The position numbers were made by a program, and so were the translations under genes. From Conus ventricosus (taxonomy: Eukaryota > Mollusca > Gastropoda > Neogastropoda > Conidae): DNA of 64,000 nucleotides. The stretch spans positions 136,396,717 to 136,460,716 of the forward strand of contig CM031595.1 in NCBI GenBank assembly GCA_018398815.1, written 5' to 3'. The notes below the pieces were generated by a model. It was not told the origin of the DNA. It saw only the letters and a program-made list of their open reading frames with translations, and searched no databases. This document shows positions 36,030-48,262 of the stretch, in pieces (the stretch's first letter is position 1; each line of letters begins with the position of its first letter).

Positions 36030-36960
36030 TCAGCTGTATGGACGTGAAGGGTCTGTGGCAAAGCCTTCCTGGGCATCTCTGACTGTGGAGGATCGGGCAC
36101 TTTGGTTAATAGTTCAGAACCTATATCTCTCTCTGACCATGAAGGATTCGACATTATGGTTGCTCCTTTTTGGCTCATATCTCTGACTGTGATGAGTCTG
36201 ACACTGTGGATGGTCTTCCTTGGCTGAAGTGTCTCTTGATCGTGAAGGATCTGGTTCTTCGGCTTGCCCCTCCTGGGCCAACATCTCCGACTGTGAAGTG
36301 TCCGGCGCTTTGGATTAGTCCTAGCTGCAGTATGAGTAGGACGAACACAGCAGTCATTTAAGACCGAGACATGACCCTCAACCCTTGCTAAGTTTATTCG
36401 ACGTTATTGGGCACTTCCGGGCCTTCGTACAGTGACTCATTCGTATAGAAAGGCCGACACCTCTTTCTCCGTCTAAAACGCCATCCTTCATCGTAGCAGC
36501 GGAGGGATGGCGCAGATATCTGATTGAAAAGGGCCCGGCACTGTAACTAGTCCCCTCTGGCCCAAATATCTGACCGTGAAGGGTGTGGTACTATGGCTAG
36601 TTCTTCTTGGACAGACTGTCTCTGACGGTGTAGCATCTGGTACTGTGACCAATCCATCACAGCGCAAACAATTTTGACTGAGAAAGATCTAACCCTGTGG
36701 TTGATCTTTTCCGGCCCAAATATCTCCTGACTGAGGATGTTCAGCACCGTGGCTAGTCCATTTTGGCCCAAATATTTCTGACTGAGAAGGGTCGGGCTCT
36801 GTTGCTGTTCCCTCATGACCCAAGCATCTCTGATTGAGGAGGATCAAGCACTGTGGGTAGTCCTTCTCGTCCGAAGTATTTCAACCAAACATCTCTGGTC
36901 TGTGGAGCGTCTGGCACGGTGGCTATTCCATCATGACCCAAATATCCCAGACTGCACCAC
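36030..36960 (+). repeat. Degenerate ~51-bp minisatellite, about 15 units
   Basis: Each unit carries gaaggatctggcac-like, then tgtggctagtcc-like, then tggcccaaatatctctgact-like segments. Identity between units is low, and a unique insertion occupies about 36350-36510. This is an old array without open frame conservation. Confidence 0.8.
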
Positions 36961-37189
36961 AAATTCGGAGAGAACCAGGGTTTGCTTTTTTCCACAGATC
37001 CGCAGCTAAATGCACTTTGTTTGATGGACACACTATGGGCAAGTTCCCAAGGGAAAGCAGAGAGGGCGGGATGGGGGAGGGGGGGGAGGATTCTGGGAGT
37101 CTCGGAGGAGATGGTGCTGGTAGGACGTCAAGGAAGCCGCCCTTGTCTTTCAGCAGTGTGTTGTGTGGGAGTCTTGAGCTCCACTGCCA

Positions 37190-37640
37190 CACAGCGGTTC
37201 TTTCTGCTTTTAATTAGTGTCCGCGCGTTAGTTTTGTGCGCGGGCCGTGCTCAGCACAAATTGGGCTGTCCATTAAAGCACAATACGGCCTGATTGTCTT
37301 TAGTTATCGCCCGCGTCCCATCGCCAAACTACGTCGCTGAAAATAATGGAAGCGAAATAACATTATTTGCCGCCGCCGATGGCTACTGAAAGGCGGAGGG
37401 AAATGGGCGCGATTGCGGCGGCTTGATCTAATTCGGGTCCTGTCGCTTGCCAATAAAAGCGAGGGATAAGGAGGGGGACAGACCCAATCTCATCCCCGAC
37501 CCCCGGGATGGGGCAATCCATTAAACACCCGGCTCCCTTTACTGAATTTCATTAGAGCAGATCTGTTGGCAAAATAGCGCCCTATAACCCGCCGCCTCCT
37601 CCGCGGGCTCAGGGCCGGAGAGCGAGAGTGAGTTGTGAAA
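37190..37640. promoter_or_regulatory. Candidate intronic regulatory island
   Basis: A repeat-poor block with cttttaattagtgtccgcg (37207-37225), ccattaaagcacaatacgg, gaaataacattatttgccgcc and gccaataaaagcg. TAAT cores in CpG-rich context and low divergence of sequence style mark it off from neighbouring arrays. Enhancer function is inferred, not shown. Confidence 0.35.
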
Positions 37641-37859
37641 AATAATAGTCTTGAGGCAGGGGCGAGTGTTTCTCTGATCGACGCCCTAACTATCCCCGGG
37701 GCGCTTGCAGAAAGTGTTTTTGGCGCACGGGGCGAAGAAAAACAAGTGGCTGATTTTCTTGGGTGTCAATGTCGCCACAAGACAAGCTTTGTCAGGCGCC
37801 GGCTCCTCTCCTGTGGCCATCACGCTCGCCCCTGTCACTTCTGGGGCCTAATGGCACAA

Positions 37860-38277
37860 AAACACTCCTACAAACACAGCTACTGCCCTCCCCCTCCCTT
37901 TCCCTTCCCTCCCCTCCCTCCAGCATCTCTCCTCCCACCCTCGTCAGGCCCCCCCCCCCCTCCCCTTTCCTCTCCCTCCCCAAAATCTCTGCCGGGTGCA
38001 CATGGGAACTGTTTTCTTGTTTCATTACAAATCGATGTGGGTTGCTGCATAGCGAAGATGGTGGTGGTCCTTGTTGGGATGAAGAGAAAGCGCCATTTGA
38101 TGGCAAGGAGTGGAGGAGAAGCGGGAAGGGGTGGGGGAGGGGGCGGGGGGGGGGAGGGGGGGGGGCAAAGTGCTGTGCGTGACTTGCTATCCATCAACAG
38201 CGCGGCTCCCGCCGCTAATCGGTCCGGGATGATCCGCTGGACCCTTCGCCTTGACGGAACACTGGTCCCGAGTTGGT

Positions 38278-38314
<37 letters not shown>

Positions 38315-38320
38315 CCTGTG
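37860..38320 (+). repeat. C-rich, G-rich and (GT)n low-complexity sequence
   Basis: CCCTCC-type sequence at 37885-37985, a G-rich run at 38128-38165 and (GT)n at 38280-38311. A repeat-poor part (38170-38270) contains cgccgctaatcggtccg. Confidence 0.85.
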
Positions 38321-38394
38321 TATCCCTGCAGAGAGATATTTCAACCTGCATCGTGTCGATCCGCTGCTGAAGTGATCTTTGAAGTGACTGTTCA

Positions 38395-39620
38395 TTTTAC
38401 TGTGGTGCGTTGCTACAGTGACTACGTTAACTTACCGTGGACTGTTGTAATCGTGACTATTGTAATTTACTGTGTTTACAGTGACTATGTAGATTTACTG
38501 TGATCTGTTGTTACAGTGACGACGTTGATTCAATGTGGTCTGTTGTTACAGTGACAACGTTAATTCACTGTGGTCTGTTGTTACAGTGACAACGTTAATT
38601 CACTGTGGTCTGTTGTTACAGTGACTATGTTAATTCACTGTGGTCTGTTGTTACAGTGACTATGTTAATTCACTGTGGTCTGTTGTTACAGTGACTATGT
38701 TAATTCAGTGTTTTCTGTTGTTACAGTGACTATGTTAATTCAGTGTTTTCTGTTGTTACAGTGACTATGTTAATTCACTGTGGTCTGTTGTTACAGTGAA
38801 TATGTTAATTCACTGTGGTCTGTTGTTACAGTGACAACGTTAATTCACTGTGGTCTGTTGTTACAACGACTATATTCATTTACTGTGTTGTGTTGCTACA
38901 GTTGTGTTGATTTATCGTGGTATGTTGTTATAGTGACTGTGTTAATTTGTTGTGGTCTGTTATGACAATGTCTGCGTTGAATTATTGTTGTATGTTGTTA
39001 CCAGACTGTTAATTTATTGTGGTGTGTTGTGACGGTGACCTTGTTGATTTAACGTGTTATGTTTGTTACCTTACTGGCTTATTGTAATCTGTTGTTACAG
39101 TGACTGTAAATTATAGTGGCATGTTGTTTCAGTGACTTTGTTAATTTACGTAGTCGGTTGTTACCATGGCTATGTTGATTTAATGTGACTGTTAATTTAT
39201 TGTGGTCTGTTATGACAGTGACCGTTTCAATTTATTGTAGTCCGTTGTTACCGTTACAATACTGGCGTGATGTGGTTTCTTGTTACAGTTACTATGTCAG
39301 TTTAATGTGATTTGTTGTTTGACTGTATAAATAAATTTACTGTTTTACGTTGTCACAGTGACTATGTTAATTTACTGTGCATGTTGTTTCAGACTGTGAC
39401 TATGTTCTTTAGCTTTGGACTGTTGTCACTATGACTATGTTAATCTACTGTGGTATGTTGTTACAGATAGTGACAGTGTTGATTTATTGTGGTATGTTGT
39501 TACAGTGACCGTTTTGATTTACCCTTTTTTGTCATAGTGACTGTGTTATTCTAATTAAGTACGTCGCTACAGACAGTGACTGTGTTAAGGGACTATGGTG
39601 TGTTGTTTCAATGACTATGT
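38395..39620 (+). repeat. 35-bp minisatellite whose unit resembles the next splice acceptor
   Basis: The unit reads tgactatgttaattcactg then tggtctgttgttacag. Ten consecutive copies (about 38490-38831) share ctgttgttacag exactly, and flanking units decay on both sides. The pattern resumes at 39920-39990, where the last unit (tcttctgttgttgcag then gcagcgactat) is the real intron-exon junction at 39981/39982. Confidence 0.9.
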
Positions 39621-39981
39621 CCGTGCGCTGTGGGAATGCCGGGGCTCTTATTGTACAAACAGCTCCCCGCCTTCTGGAGGATAGGGGCTAGTAGTTTCCC
39701 CTTTTCTGTAACTCCCTTTGATCTTGCCTTTTCTTTTTCTTTGTCGGGGATTATCCTCATCGTTGATTACGACATCGTCGTCAACTTTCTTTTAGACGTC
39801 GTTGCTTTTTTCTCCCCTTTGTGGATCATTCTCCTGTCTTCGTTCATTCAGGAAACTTACTTTCATCTGGTCACAGTTTATGATATGCCAGCTTTTATGT
39901 TGCGATCTGGCATCCAGGTAGTGTTGTCTGTTGTGGTGGCAGGCAGTGACGATGTTAATGTGATGTCTTCTGTTGTTGCAG

Positions 39982-40095
39982 GCAGCGACTATCCGGCCTA
40001 CAACGCTGCCGTTCCCTACAGCCAGTACACTAGCAGCTACGGCGAACCCTCATGGAACGCCGCCATCCGTTATGGAGCCGGAGGTCTGCCCATCA
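39982..40095 (+). CDS. Pax2/5/8: Pax2/5/8 exon, conserved tyrosine-rich C-terminal region
   Basis: The acceptor is cttctgttgttgcag and the donor is catcagtgagta. The exon is 114 nt, phase 1 in and out. It reads SDYPAYNAAVPYSQYTSSYG then EPSWNAAIRYGAGGLPI. The block PYSQYTSSYGEPSW matches the vertebrate Pax2/5/8 block PYSHPQYTAYNEAW, one of the best-conserved parts of the transactivation domain. An in-frame alternative acceptor 39 nt upstream (exon start at 39943) is visible, because the junction sequence is itself duplicated there. It would add 13 codons without a stop. Confidence 0.92.
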
Positions 40096-40409
40096 GTGAG
40101 TATCATTTCTCTGCTTCTTCGCCTTCACGTGGTGCGGTTTTCCCTGAGGTCTGATCCATCCACCTGGACAGAGAGAGTGGATCTCGGTAGCCAGATAAGA
40201 GGTAGTGGGTGGGCGTGTCGTACAGTTAAAGTCAGATTTCAAAAGTCAGTCTCGACCTGATCAAGTTTACTCGCATTTTTCAGAACTGTTTGTTACACAG
40301 AATGATACTCGATGAATGGGAATCTACATATTCTGAGCATGTAAACTGTATTGATGACGAAAATTTGTCAGTTCCGAATATTCTTGTAGAATTCCAGAGC
40401 ACGCACGCA

Positions 40410-40419
40410 CTCACACACA

Positions 40420-40494
<75 letters not shown>
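40410..40494 (+). repeat. (CA)n microsatellite
   Basis: About 40 CA units. Confidence 0.95.
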
Positions 40495-40754
40495 GCTGGG
40501 GAGATATTACTTTCACTCATGCAGCTACGTTTCTGCTGGTTTCTGCGCCATTCAGAAGCTAAGCTGTGTTAGGCAAGGAGAATTGTCTAGTGAATTGTAA
40601 GGTGAGATGACTGAAATAGACTGCAGCAATGCTGAAAACAGACAAAATACACAAAAACAAGGTTCAGATCGAGTATCGTTTATTTTAAGATAAAATACGA
40701 AACAGACAATTTGATTTCCACAAATGTATCTTCTTTAGACGTACCAAAAGCAGC

Positions 40755-41082
40755 TCTGTAATAATGAACATAGTAATGGTGATGATGATCCTGAGCGTTG
40801 TTCAGACGGCGATAATGGCAGTGATGATGAGAATAATGAATTATGCCGTGTGTTGTTCAGATGAAGACGACGATATGGGGTTAGTTCAGACGTTGATAAT
40901 CATAACGATGATGTGTGTAGCTCAGCTGCGGATAATTATAATAATGATGTGTGTAGTTTAGATGTTGGCAGTCGTACTGATGATGTGAGTTGTTGAGGTG
41001 CTGCTGTATTGCCCATTCCATTAAAGGCGGCAATGATATAATGTTCAGATGCTGATGGTAATGATAATGTTGTGTTGTCCAG
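40755..41082 (+). repeat. Degenerate ~36-bp array ending at the last acceptor
   Basis: Units look like gttcagatgttgataat then nnnaacgatgatgtgtgta. Successive copies begin gttgttcagacgg, gttgttcagatga, gttcagacgttg, gctcagctgcgg, gtttagatgttgg and atgttcagatgct. The last, gtgttgtccag, is the real 3' splice site at 41082. Confidence 0.7.
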
Positions 41083-41165
41083 ATTCCTCCTACTACTATG
41101 GCGCCCCCGCCGCTCTGAGGAACGAAGTGGCCAGCACCACGGCAGGCTCACCCTCCAAGTCCTAA
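41083..41165 (+). CDS. Pax2/5/8: Pax2/5/8 terminal coding exon
   Basis: It starts after gtgttgtccag in phase 1 and reads SSYYYGAPAALRNEVAST then TAGSPSKS and TAA at 41163-41165. SSYYYGAP corresponds to the vertebrate Pax2/5/8 block SPYYYSAA near the C-terminus, which fixes gene identity and the end of the protein. The inhibitory/activation C-terminus is short, as in the family. A 3'UTR follows, but I find no AATAAA in the next 2 kb, so its end is not defined. Confidence 0.92.
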
Positions 41166-41422
41166 TGGCCGCTCCCAGGACTGTGCTTGAGCTCTGCCTC
41201 TGGACACGGGAAGGGCACGTTCAGCATCAGGACCAGACACTGCTGGAGCTGACTGCCGCTGTCTGGCACCGCAGGGGGGTGATTTAAAGCCCGCTCTTTT
41301 CTTTTTATGCTGCAATGAAACGACATGGAGAGACGAAGAATCTTGCCACTCACGGACTCTGTGAAACCGTATTTTGAAGATTGATCGTTCCTGACTGAGA
41401 TTTTTGGGCCCCGTAGCGTTCT

Positions 41423-41423
<1 letters not shown>

Positions 41424-41481
<58 letters not shown>
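41424..41481 (+). repeat. (CT)n microsatellite in probable 3'UTR
   Basis: About 29 CT units, 260 bases after the Pax stop codon. Confidence 0.95.
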
Positions 41482-41486
<5 letters not shown>

Positions 41487-42194
41487 TCGCCCACTCTCTC
41501 TCTAATCTCTTAAAGGTATTGTCTAGACTCCTTGTCAGACCCTGACAGCCGTCAATCCAGCGGACGGCCAGCTTTCTCTTTGGCCCTGCCGGCTGTCAGG
41601 GACTGCTGCAATGGGTGTCCTCTGTGATGAACAAGAGACAGTATAAATACACTCCGGCATTCTGTAGTAAATCCATTCTTCTTATCTTCACACCTTACTA
41701 TTGGACTGCTGCTGATCAGTGTCGTGATGAACAATATCAACAGACTGATTTATAAGCCTGCTTCGTGGAAGCCAATTCCTGGAATGACTGTTAGGGCGGA
41801 TTGCGCCCTGCCAGCGACATCAGAACAGCTGTTTTTTGTTGGGAGTTTTATTTGTTGTCGTTTGTTTTTTTTTTTAATCTTTTGTCACGCCATGATCACT
41901 TGATTGGAACAGATGTGTTCTGACGGTCGATGACAAGCTGTTTGACGGGACAAGTCACGTCAGGGCGGTCTGGTGGATTTTGTGACCAGCTACTTTGTTT
42001 TGCGGCGGTGTGGACCACGCGACCCATGTCCATGGAGCGTATGGCGGTGATCGTCAGCCACGAGTAGAGTTTGGTGCTGGGCATGGCTGCTGGTAAACAC
42101 TTCACTCATGCTGACCAGATAACAGTCCCCGGAGAACATATGCCTGACTCTGTGTCGCCGGTAAGATCAAACGTTGAACATGGCTTTTACCGAT

Positions 42195-42310
42195 CATCAC
42201 CCAGCTGGACCAGGTGGTGAAGGTGGAGGCTGGTCTGTTTGAGTTGGAGGTCATCGTCAGCTGGACCAAATGGTGAAGGTGTAGGCTGGTCTGTTTGAGT
42301 TGCAGGTCTT
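42195..42310 (+). repeat. 56-bp tandem duplication
   Basis: Two copies of cagctggaccaggtggtg then aaggtggaggctggtctg then tttgagttggaggtc, with about six differences. Confidence 0.9.
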
Positions 42311-42444
42311 CGTCAACTAGGAACAGATTGGTGTCGTCAGTGTCTCCAAGGACAATGCGCCGAGTGGTGGACGTCATCATTGGCGGGGATTGTGGTATGC
42401 GGAACAACCCCTCAGAAACTGTCTCTCGTTTGGTGCGGCCCGCT

Positions 42445-42700
42445 GGATGCACGTGCGGTTAGGCATGACGTACTTGGCTTCACATGATTTCGGTGTGATG
42501 TACTGGCTTCTCAAGAGTTCGGTGTGACGTACTGGTTTCACATGACGTGCTGGCTTCACATGACTTCTGCATGACGTGCTGGCCTTACGTGCAGTTTGGC
42601 GTGACGTGCTGGCTTCCCAAGAGTTGGGCCTGATGTGCTGTTTTACAAGAATTCGGCGTGACGTTCTGGCTTTACGATTTTGGCGTAATGTGCCAAGACG
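42445..42700 (+). repeat. Degenerate ~34-bp minisatellite
   Basis: The core gcatgacgtgctggcttcac recurs about eight times with variable spacers such as atgatttcggtg and aagagttcggtg. Confidence 0.85.
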
Positions 42701-42790
42701 AAGTGGTGTTTAGCATGACTGTAAACAGAGGCTTTCAAATGACAGATAAGCGTGGTCAGGTATTTGATATTTGGGGAGACTGACAAATGC

Positions 42791-42791
<1 letters not shown>

Positions 42792-42837
<46 letters not shown>
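42792..42837 (+). repeat. (GT)n microsatellite
   Basis: About 23 GT units. Confidence 0.95.
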
Positions 42838-42838
<1 letters not shown>

Positions 42839-45800
42839 CCCCTTCTATTGTAGACTGAACAAAACCATGAACGTCTGTGTCCCTTTCTACTGGGTAACTC
42901 ATTCGGATTAATGAAGGAATTGGAATGTTTGTCACCTCTAGCCGACTGTCTCAGCGAGGTACCAGTGGAATGGGAAAGAGAACGTATAGGCCTATTCCAT
43001 AAACATGAAGATACTCAATTCGACAACAATGGAGATTACAAGATGAAGCTAATAACAAAACAAAAAAACTGTTTACGTTGAGTTGTACTGTGCTGCGAAT
43101 CTCAATGATTTGTAAATGACGAGCTCAAGTTCTGCTACATGCATCATGTTCAGAGTAAAAAGCCCAAGGTCAGGGCGGAATGATAGATTAGTCCCAGTGT
43201 GTGTGTTAGAAAACCACGCAGTGATACTCGATGCTTGTTGTACATGTGTCCGTTTGAATGCGAGTGTCTGCAGCCAGCTGGCATGGTCAAACTGAACCAA
43301 CCAAGCACAATGAATATGCGCAGGATGCGCCAGCTTTCGGTGCGCTGTTTTCAAAGCCATCCGATTGCTGATTAGAGGCTTAGTTTGACTTTGTTGATAT
43401 TTCCACTGTATATACAGTATCTGTGGAGAAGGAAATTGTCGTTTACTCCCCTTTCCCTTGTGAATCCCCTTTGTGGCGTTTTGTTCTTGTGAAGTGATTG
43501 CACGTGTGTCAAGTATTTGTGCCGCTGAAAACTGCCTGTGTCGGGTGGGTGTGTTGCTGCCAAATGCAGGACAGCACAAGAGGTCTTAACAAGGGGACGG
43601 TGCAGGTTAACCTCAAGTTTGTCTTTCTCCGTTTTATTTGTACTCTTTCCTTTTGTCGATACCTTTCTCTGATCAGAGGACTACCACTGTACAATGTAGA
43701 TTTGGTCGTGTCAAGTGAATGGTGTATGGATGAATCGGCTGTCTCTGTCATGTTTACCAATCGTTGTGGGTGGTTTATTTTCCTTAAAATGACAGTGTTT
43801 TTAACACTTTTAGCCGTGGAAAGAAACATGAATTCAGTTTCTAGGGAAGTGAGTTTACGACGGCCAATATTTCAGTTTTTCCAGTGCACTCTAAATATAT
43901 CAAATACCTAGAGCCCAATTAGAAATCAGTCGCTAGGATCTGCTTTCCACTTCGCCGCCAAAGGTCTTCGACAGTGGACGGTGAGAAAGTAGAATCCAAA
44001 TAACACGTTGTCAAAAAAAAAGTTATGTCGTAAAGTAGCTCATCAACATAAATCTAAGCTCTTGTAGGTTTTAGTTGTTGGTTGTAGTTATTTTTTTTTT
44101 CAGCCCAGAGAAACAGGTTAGAAATGCAAAAGGTCTGACTTCAATGGATGCGCCAATGATCCAATGACCGTTGTAGTTTGTGCACTGTGCAGTCACGGTG
44201 AAACAATGTTGACAGACTGCTGACATTTCTGCTTGCATTTACCACATCGCAAATACAACAGAACCAATCAAAATGTGTGTTGTGTGCAATATGATGATGA
44301 TGATTATTGGATGTAAATATTTTTTCTACTCATCAGGAGATCGAGTCTCTGTGTGAAGGTATTATGAGAAAAATTGTGTACTTTGGAGTTATCTCGACAC
44401 GAAATTATTATGGCATGTTGGTTTTACTTAGAAGACACATTTTACCTCGTGTTCATTTACGGACTAGCTTATATTTTTGGACAAACCATTATGGACATTG
44501 AAATGCTCCATACGTTTTGGCGCCAACCCTGGCTCAGTGAATTATCGTGGTTACACTTACAGCGCCAGTCTTCACCCCGAAACATTGATGTACTGCCCTG
44601 TCTGTCGTCTGCGTTGTCTCATTTCTTCACTGTCATTTTACTTCATGAGAAAAGCCTAATGATTCTCCCCAAAGGCGAACTTTCAGCACTCTTCCCCAAT
44701 CCACACTTTTTTTTGTAACATGTATGTGGTGTGTTATCATCACGTCATCTTTTACAAGTACAACAAATATTTTAAAGTTTGCATGTGTCTAAAAGAGGAA
44801 AAAAACGAAAGTTTGTTATAAATATCTTTTTTGGGGGGAGGGGGGGAGGGAGGGGGGAAATAATGGGAGGAGGGAGGCAGGTACGAATGGCTTGCAGCAG
44901 TTGGACATACAAGGGCAGTAAAGCACTAGGTTCTCTCAATTGTTTATGGAGCCTAGAGAAGTTCTTGTCGCTGTTGTTCGTTCTGCTGTTGTTCTTGAAG
45001 TTGACGAGCATTCACCTTAAGATGATCACTGAAAATGGGGAAAGATAAACTGAACAAAGCTAGTGTTACAGGTGTGGAAAAGTGTGTGGCAACATGTGGT
45101 TTCTGTGATTGTGTGTTTTTAACGTTACCCTGAATGGAACTGCGTATCTTACCCGCTGGACGAAGCTAGTTATCTTGCCGCGAGATGATGACCAAAAACT
45201 GTTCAAAGAGACGGCGCTGAGGAGAAGCTGATTTGACTAGCTCTTTCTTAGCAAACCTGGTTTCTGAATCGGGAGCGGAATTCGATGAAATTAGCACTTT
45301 TGCCAGTGAGGTGTGATAATGGCAACGTCAGATGGCTGTTTGACACATGTTGTTCACTTCATAACGCACAGTGACAAGATTCGTAGCATTTTATCCCAAA
45401 CACACACCTCAAGCATATTAATCATGAGTTCGATCCATCGTGCTACCATCTTTGACATGCATGCAGGCCAGTCTCAAGCTGGCTCCAAGCCAGCTAGCCG
45501 TATCTCACCAATATCTAGTTTCGCTCGCTGCTAGATGTCGCACAGAAACGCAGCCCCTCGCGAAATCCTCAAGAATCTAGCCGTTTCGCGTTTATCAAAC
45601 GCAGTCCAGGTTTCTCGCTCCTGCGCGGGCTATTACATCGCGCAAATTGTATTATTGCAAAGCAAGTCTTGCCAGAGGAGATTCAGAAAATGATGTCATG
45701 ATGAGTACACTGTGTATATGCATATCTTTATTTTTGTATTTGTGCGTATGTTTTACTGAGTTGCTCAATATTATCATGTATTGTGTGAATTGCATTTACG

Positions 45801-46814
45801 GTTTCATTTTTGTACGTTTGCGTAATGTCTGTGCTCCTTTATCCTTGTTTTGGCTTTTTTCTGATTATATTTGTGCGTAAGTATTTATGAGTAGAATCCA
45901 TTGTTCGTTTTCTCTTTTCATTCATCGCCGTTTTCATTTGATGTTTCTCAATGATTCAGATTGTCCGCTCTCATTATGAAAAAAAAAAAATCCAGTGCAG
46001 TTATTGAGAAAAGTGTATGCAATCAGTACCGCCTATGGAAGAGCCAGTGATGTAGAAGGAAGGATCGATATAGAAGATTACATATAGCGTCAAAAAGTCA
46101 TTGTTGCTGGGTTTAAAGAGGGTGTGGCGAGGGGCCGTACAAACAAGCAAAACATACAAGATAGTCATTTTCTCCAATCGGCAATAAGTATTAGATAGTC
46201 AAAACGGTGAGCCCCCCCCCCGCCCTCCCCCCCCCCCCTCCCCCAAAAAGGAAGAAAGCAATAAGTATCCATATAATGACCACGGTAATCCGCTTGCAGT
46301 AAACCCAGTAAGTACCACAGTTGTTCCCGCCAGTCTTGTGTACAATGCGATGTTTCAGTACGTGTGCATAATTATACGGTTATACGAATCGCAATAACCG
46401 TTTTCATGGCAATTAACATCATGGCATAATATCAGGCCAGAAAAGGAAGGCAAAAAAAATGAATAATTTCATTTAGAAACGCATAATTTTGATATTTTTC
46501 ACGACGCTACTGATGACCCTGATTAGGATCAATAGCGCTGACCTAAGATACACAGGTGGAGAATGCGGAGAGAGAAGAGGGGGGCTGAAAGCGACAAAAT
46601 CATTTGATGCTCAGTTGTGGATTATTGAGAAGGGCACAATACAGCTAGGCATAACGACTACCGTTCATTGATCCATTTTCGTTTATTTTTTGTTTTTGAC
46701 AATGTTAACCAGTCTCAGTAATCCTGTAGTCTCAGAGGGGATAGCACAGCAGATAATATATCATCATGCTTGGACAGGAGTTTGACCAACCCCGTGGATT
46801 CGAGTATAGTCTCA

Positions 46815-47000
46815 GGTTTTAAATGACGTGACTTCTTGTCCATTTTTTTAAAGGCATGACTTTTTGTCCGTTTTGAATGACGTGACTTCTTGTCCATTTT
46901 CAAAGGTATGACTTTTTGTCCGTTTTGAATGACGTGACTTGTCCTTTTCAATGGAATGACGATTTCTTGTCCGTTTTAGATGGTATGACTTCTTGTCTGT
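46815..47000 (+). repeat. ~27-bp minisatellite with two alternating unit types
   Basis: tgacttcttgtccattttnaaaggta alternates with tgactttttgtccgttttgaatgacg over about seven units, giving a dimeric higher-order pattern. Confidence 0.85.
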
Positions 47001-48109
47001 CTCAAGACCTCCTTGTCCTGGCTTAAGGGCAGCTAGTTATGACCGCGCCGCAGCATTCAGTGTTTGATGTTCGTACATAGAGCTGATGGATAATTTACGT
47101 GATAAAATGACCCTGGGTCATTCATTGAAAATGGCGATTCTGGTCTTGGTTACTGTGGATTTTTAACAACCAATCCAACCCGAACACCAGAGTAAACTTT
47201 GAACGACTGTTTTAAGGAAGATATGTTCCCTTAAATTTTGATACTTGAAAGAAGCAAAGTTTAAGGAAATCCCTCATCTTCATTCCCCACCCCTCTTCTT
47301 CGGCTCCCCTCATTCCCAGGGATATTTACCGGTATCCCTCCTCACCCTTTTAGAAATATGGGGGATGTAGATACGATTTTCATACAAAATCATTGTATTT
47401 TGTAGTAAATTATCTGGTGATATATGACCGAGTGTGATTTTCAATACGCCTATCGAGAGGAGGTGGGGGAATGATTGAGGGTGAGGACAGGAGACAGTCC
47501 TCATGAATGTTGGCGTAAGCAGTATAGAACGATTTCAACTGTCGGCGAACGTCTGCATAATCAAACTGCGTCTGAATTCCATCGGCGTGTTGTTGTTTTT
47601 TTTTCCTCGCTTGGTGATCAGGTAAACCTCGTCCAGCCTTTGACTTAGATGGAAACAATAAAAACCCAAGTAGGAAAAAAAAGCATCTAGTAGCCACTAG
47701 TTGTTTAATCATGCTGGACGCGCAAGGTAACAACGGGAATTTTTTTTGTTATTGTTTATTTTGTATTACAAGACAGATCCAGGGGTGTAGTTTAGCGGCG
47801 GTCACAATACGGCAGACAGTCAAATAGGCAGAAACCCACCGCTACGTGCAGACTTTGGCGTGCGGACATGTCCTGAAAAGTCAGGGAATTGCCTAATCTG
47901 ACTCTCGTCACTCTCAACTCAAAAACAACTTGCAGACGACTGTTGTGTTGTTCTTACCAAACTGTCCAGAGATAAAGGTTTCTGCTTTCAAAAACAGCTG
48001 TAAACCTTTGCAAGTAGACAAGTCTATGGGAATCGCAGATGGGGAGAAAAAAAAGGAACATACCCAGACTTAACTTACATACATATACACTTGCATGAAT
48101 ATATATTTA

Positions 48110-48197
48110 CACACGCGCATGCACGCGCAGCACACACACACGCTCGCGCGCGCACACACACAAACAAACACGCATGCACGCACACAGAAGTGCACAG

Positions 48198-48240
<43 letters not shown>

Positions 48241-48262
48241 GTGCACACGCGCGCATGCAAAA
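48110..48262 (+). repeat. (CA)n/(CG)n/ACGC microsatellite
   Basis: Mixed ACGC, CACA and GCGC repeats, purest at 48204-48239. A gtgcacacgcgcgcat pair follows (48241-48277). Confidence 0.9.

Larger units (their letters stand above)
27785..39981 (+). other. Intron of Pax2/5/8 (12.2 kb)
   Basis: It holds a LINE fragment with an internal 52-bp array, several microsatellites, two further minisatellites and candidate regulatory islands, each listed separately. 27880-28690, 31650-32480, 34380-35030 and 39630-39920 appear to be unique non-coding sequence. A frame at 35800-35950 is open but has no splice or homology support. Confidence 0.75.
40096..41082 (+). other. Last coding intron of Pax2/5/8
   Basis: It contains unique sequence at 40100-40400 and 40500-40740, a (CA)n tract and a degenerate array that runs up to the acceptor. 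Confidence 0.8.

Noticed and set aside
35800..36186. Possible extra Pax exon in an open frame
   Set aside because: No acceptor or donor in a suitable phase, no match to the family, and the right part lies in a degenerate 51-bp array.
43073..43911. Overlapping frames of 168 (-) and 137 (+) codons downstream of Pax
   Set aside because: No domain, no splice partners, mutual overlap and ordinary codon composition; chance frames are more likely.
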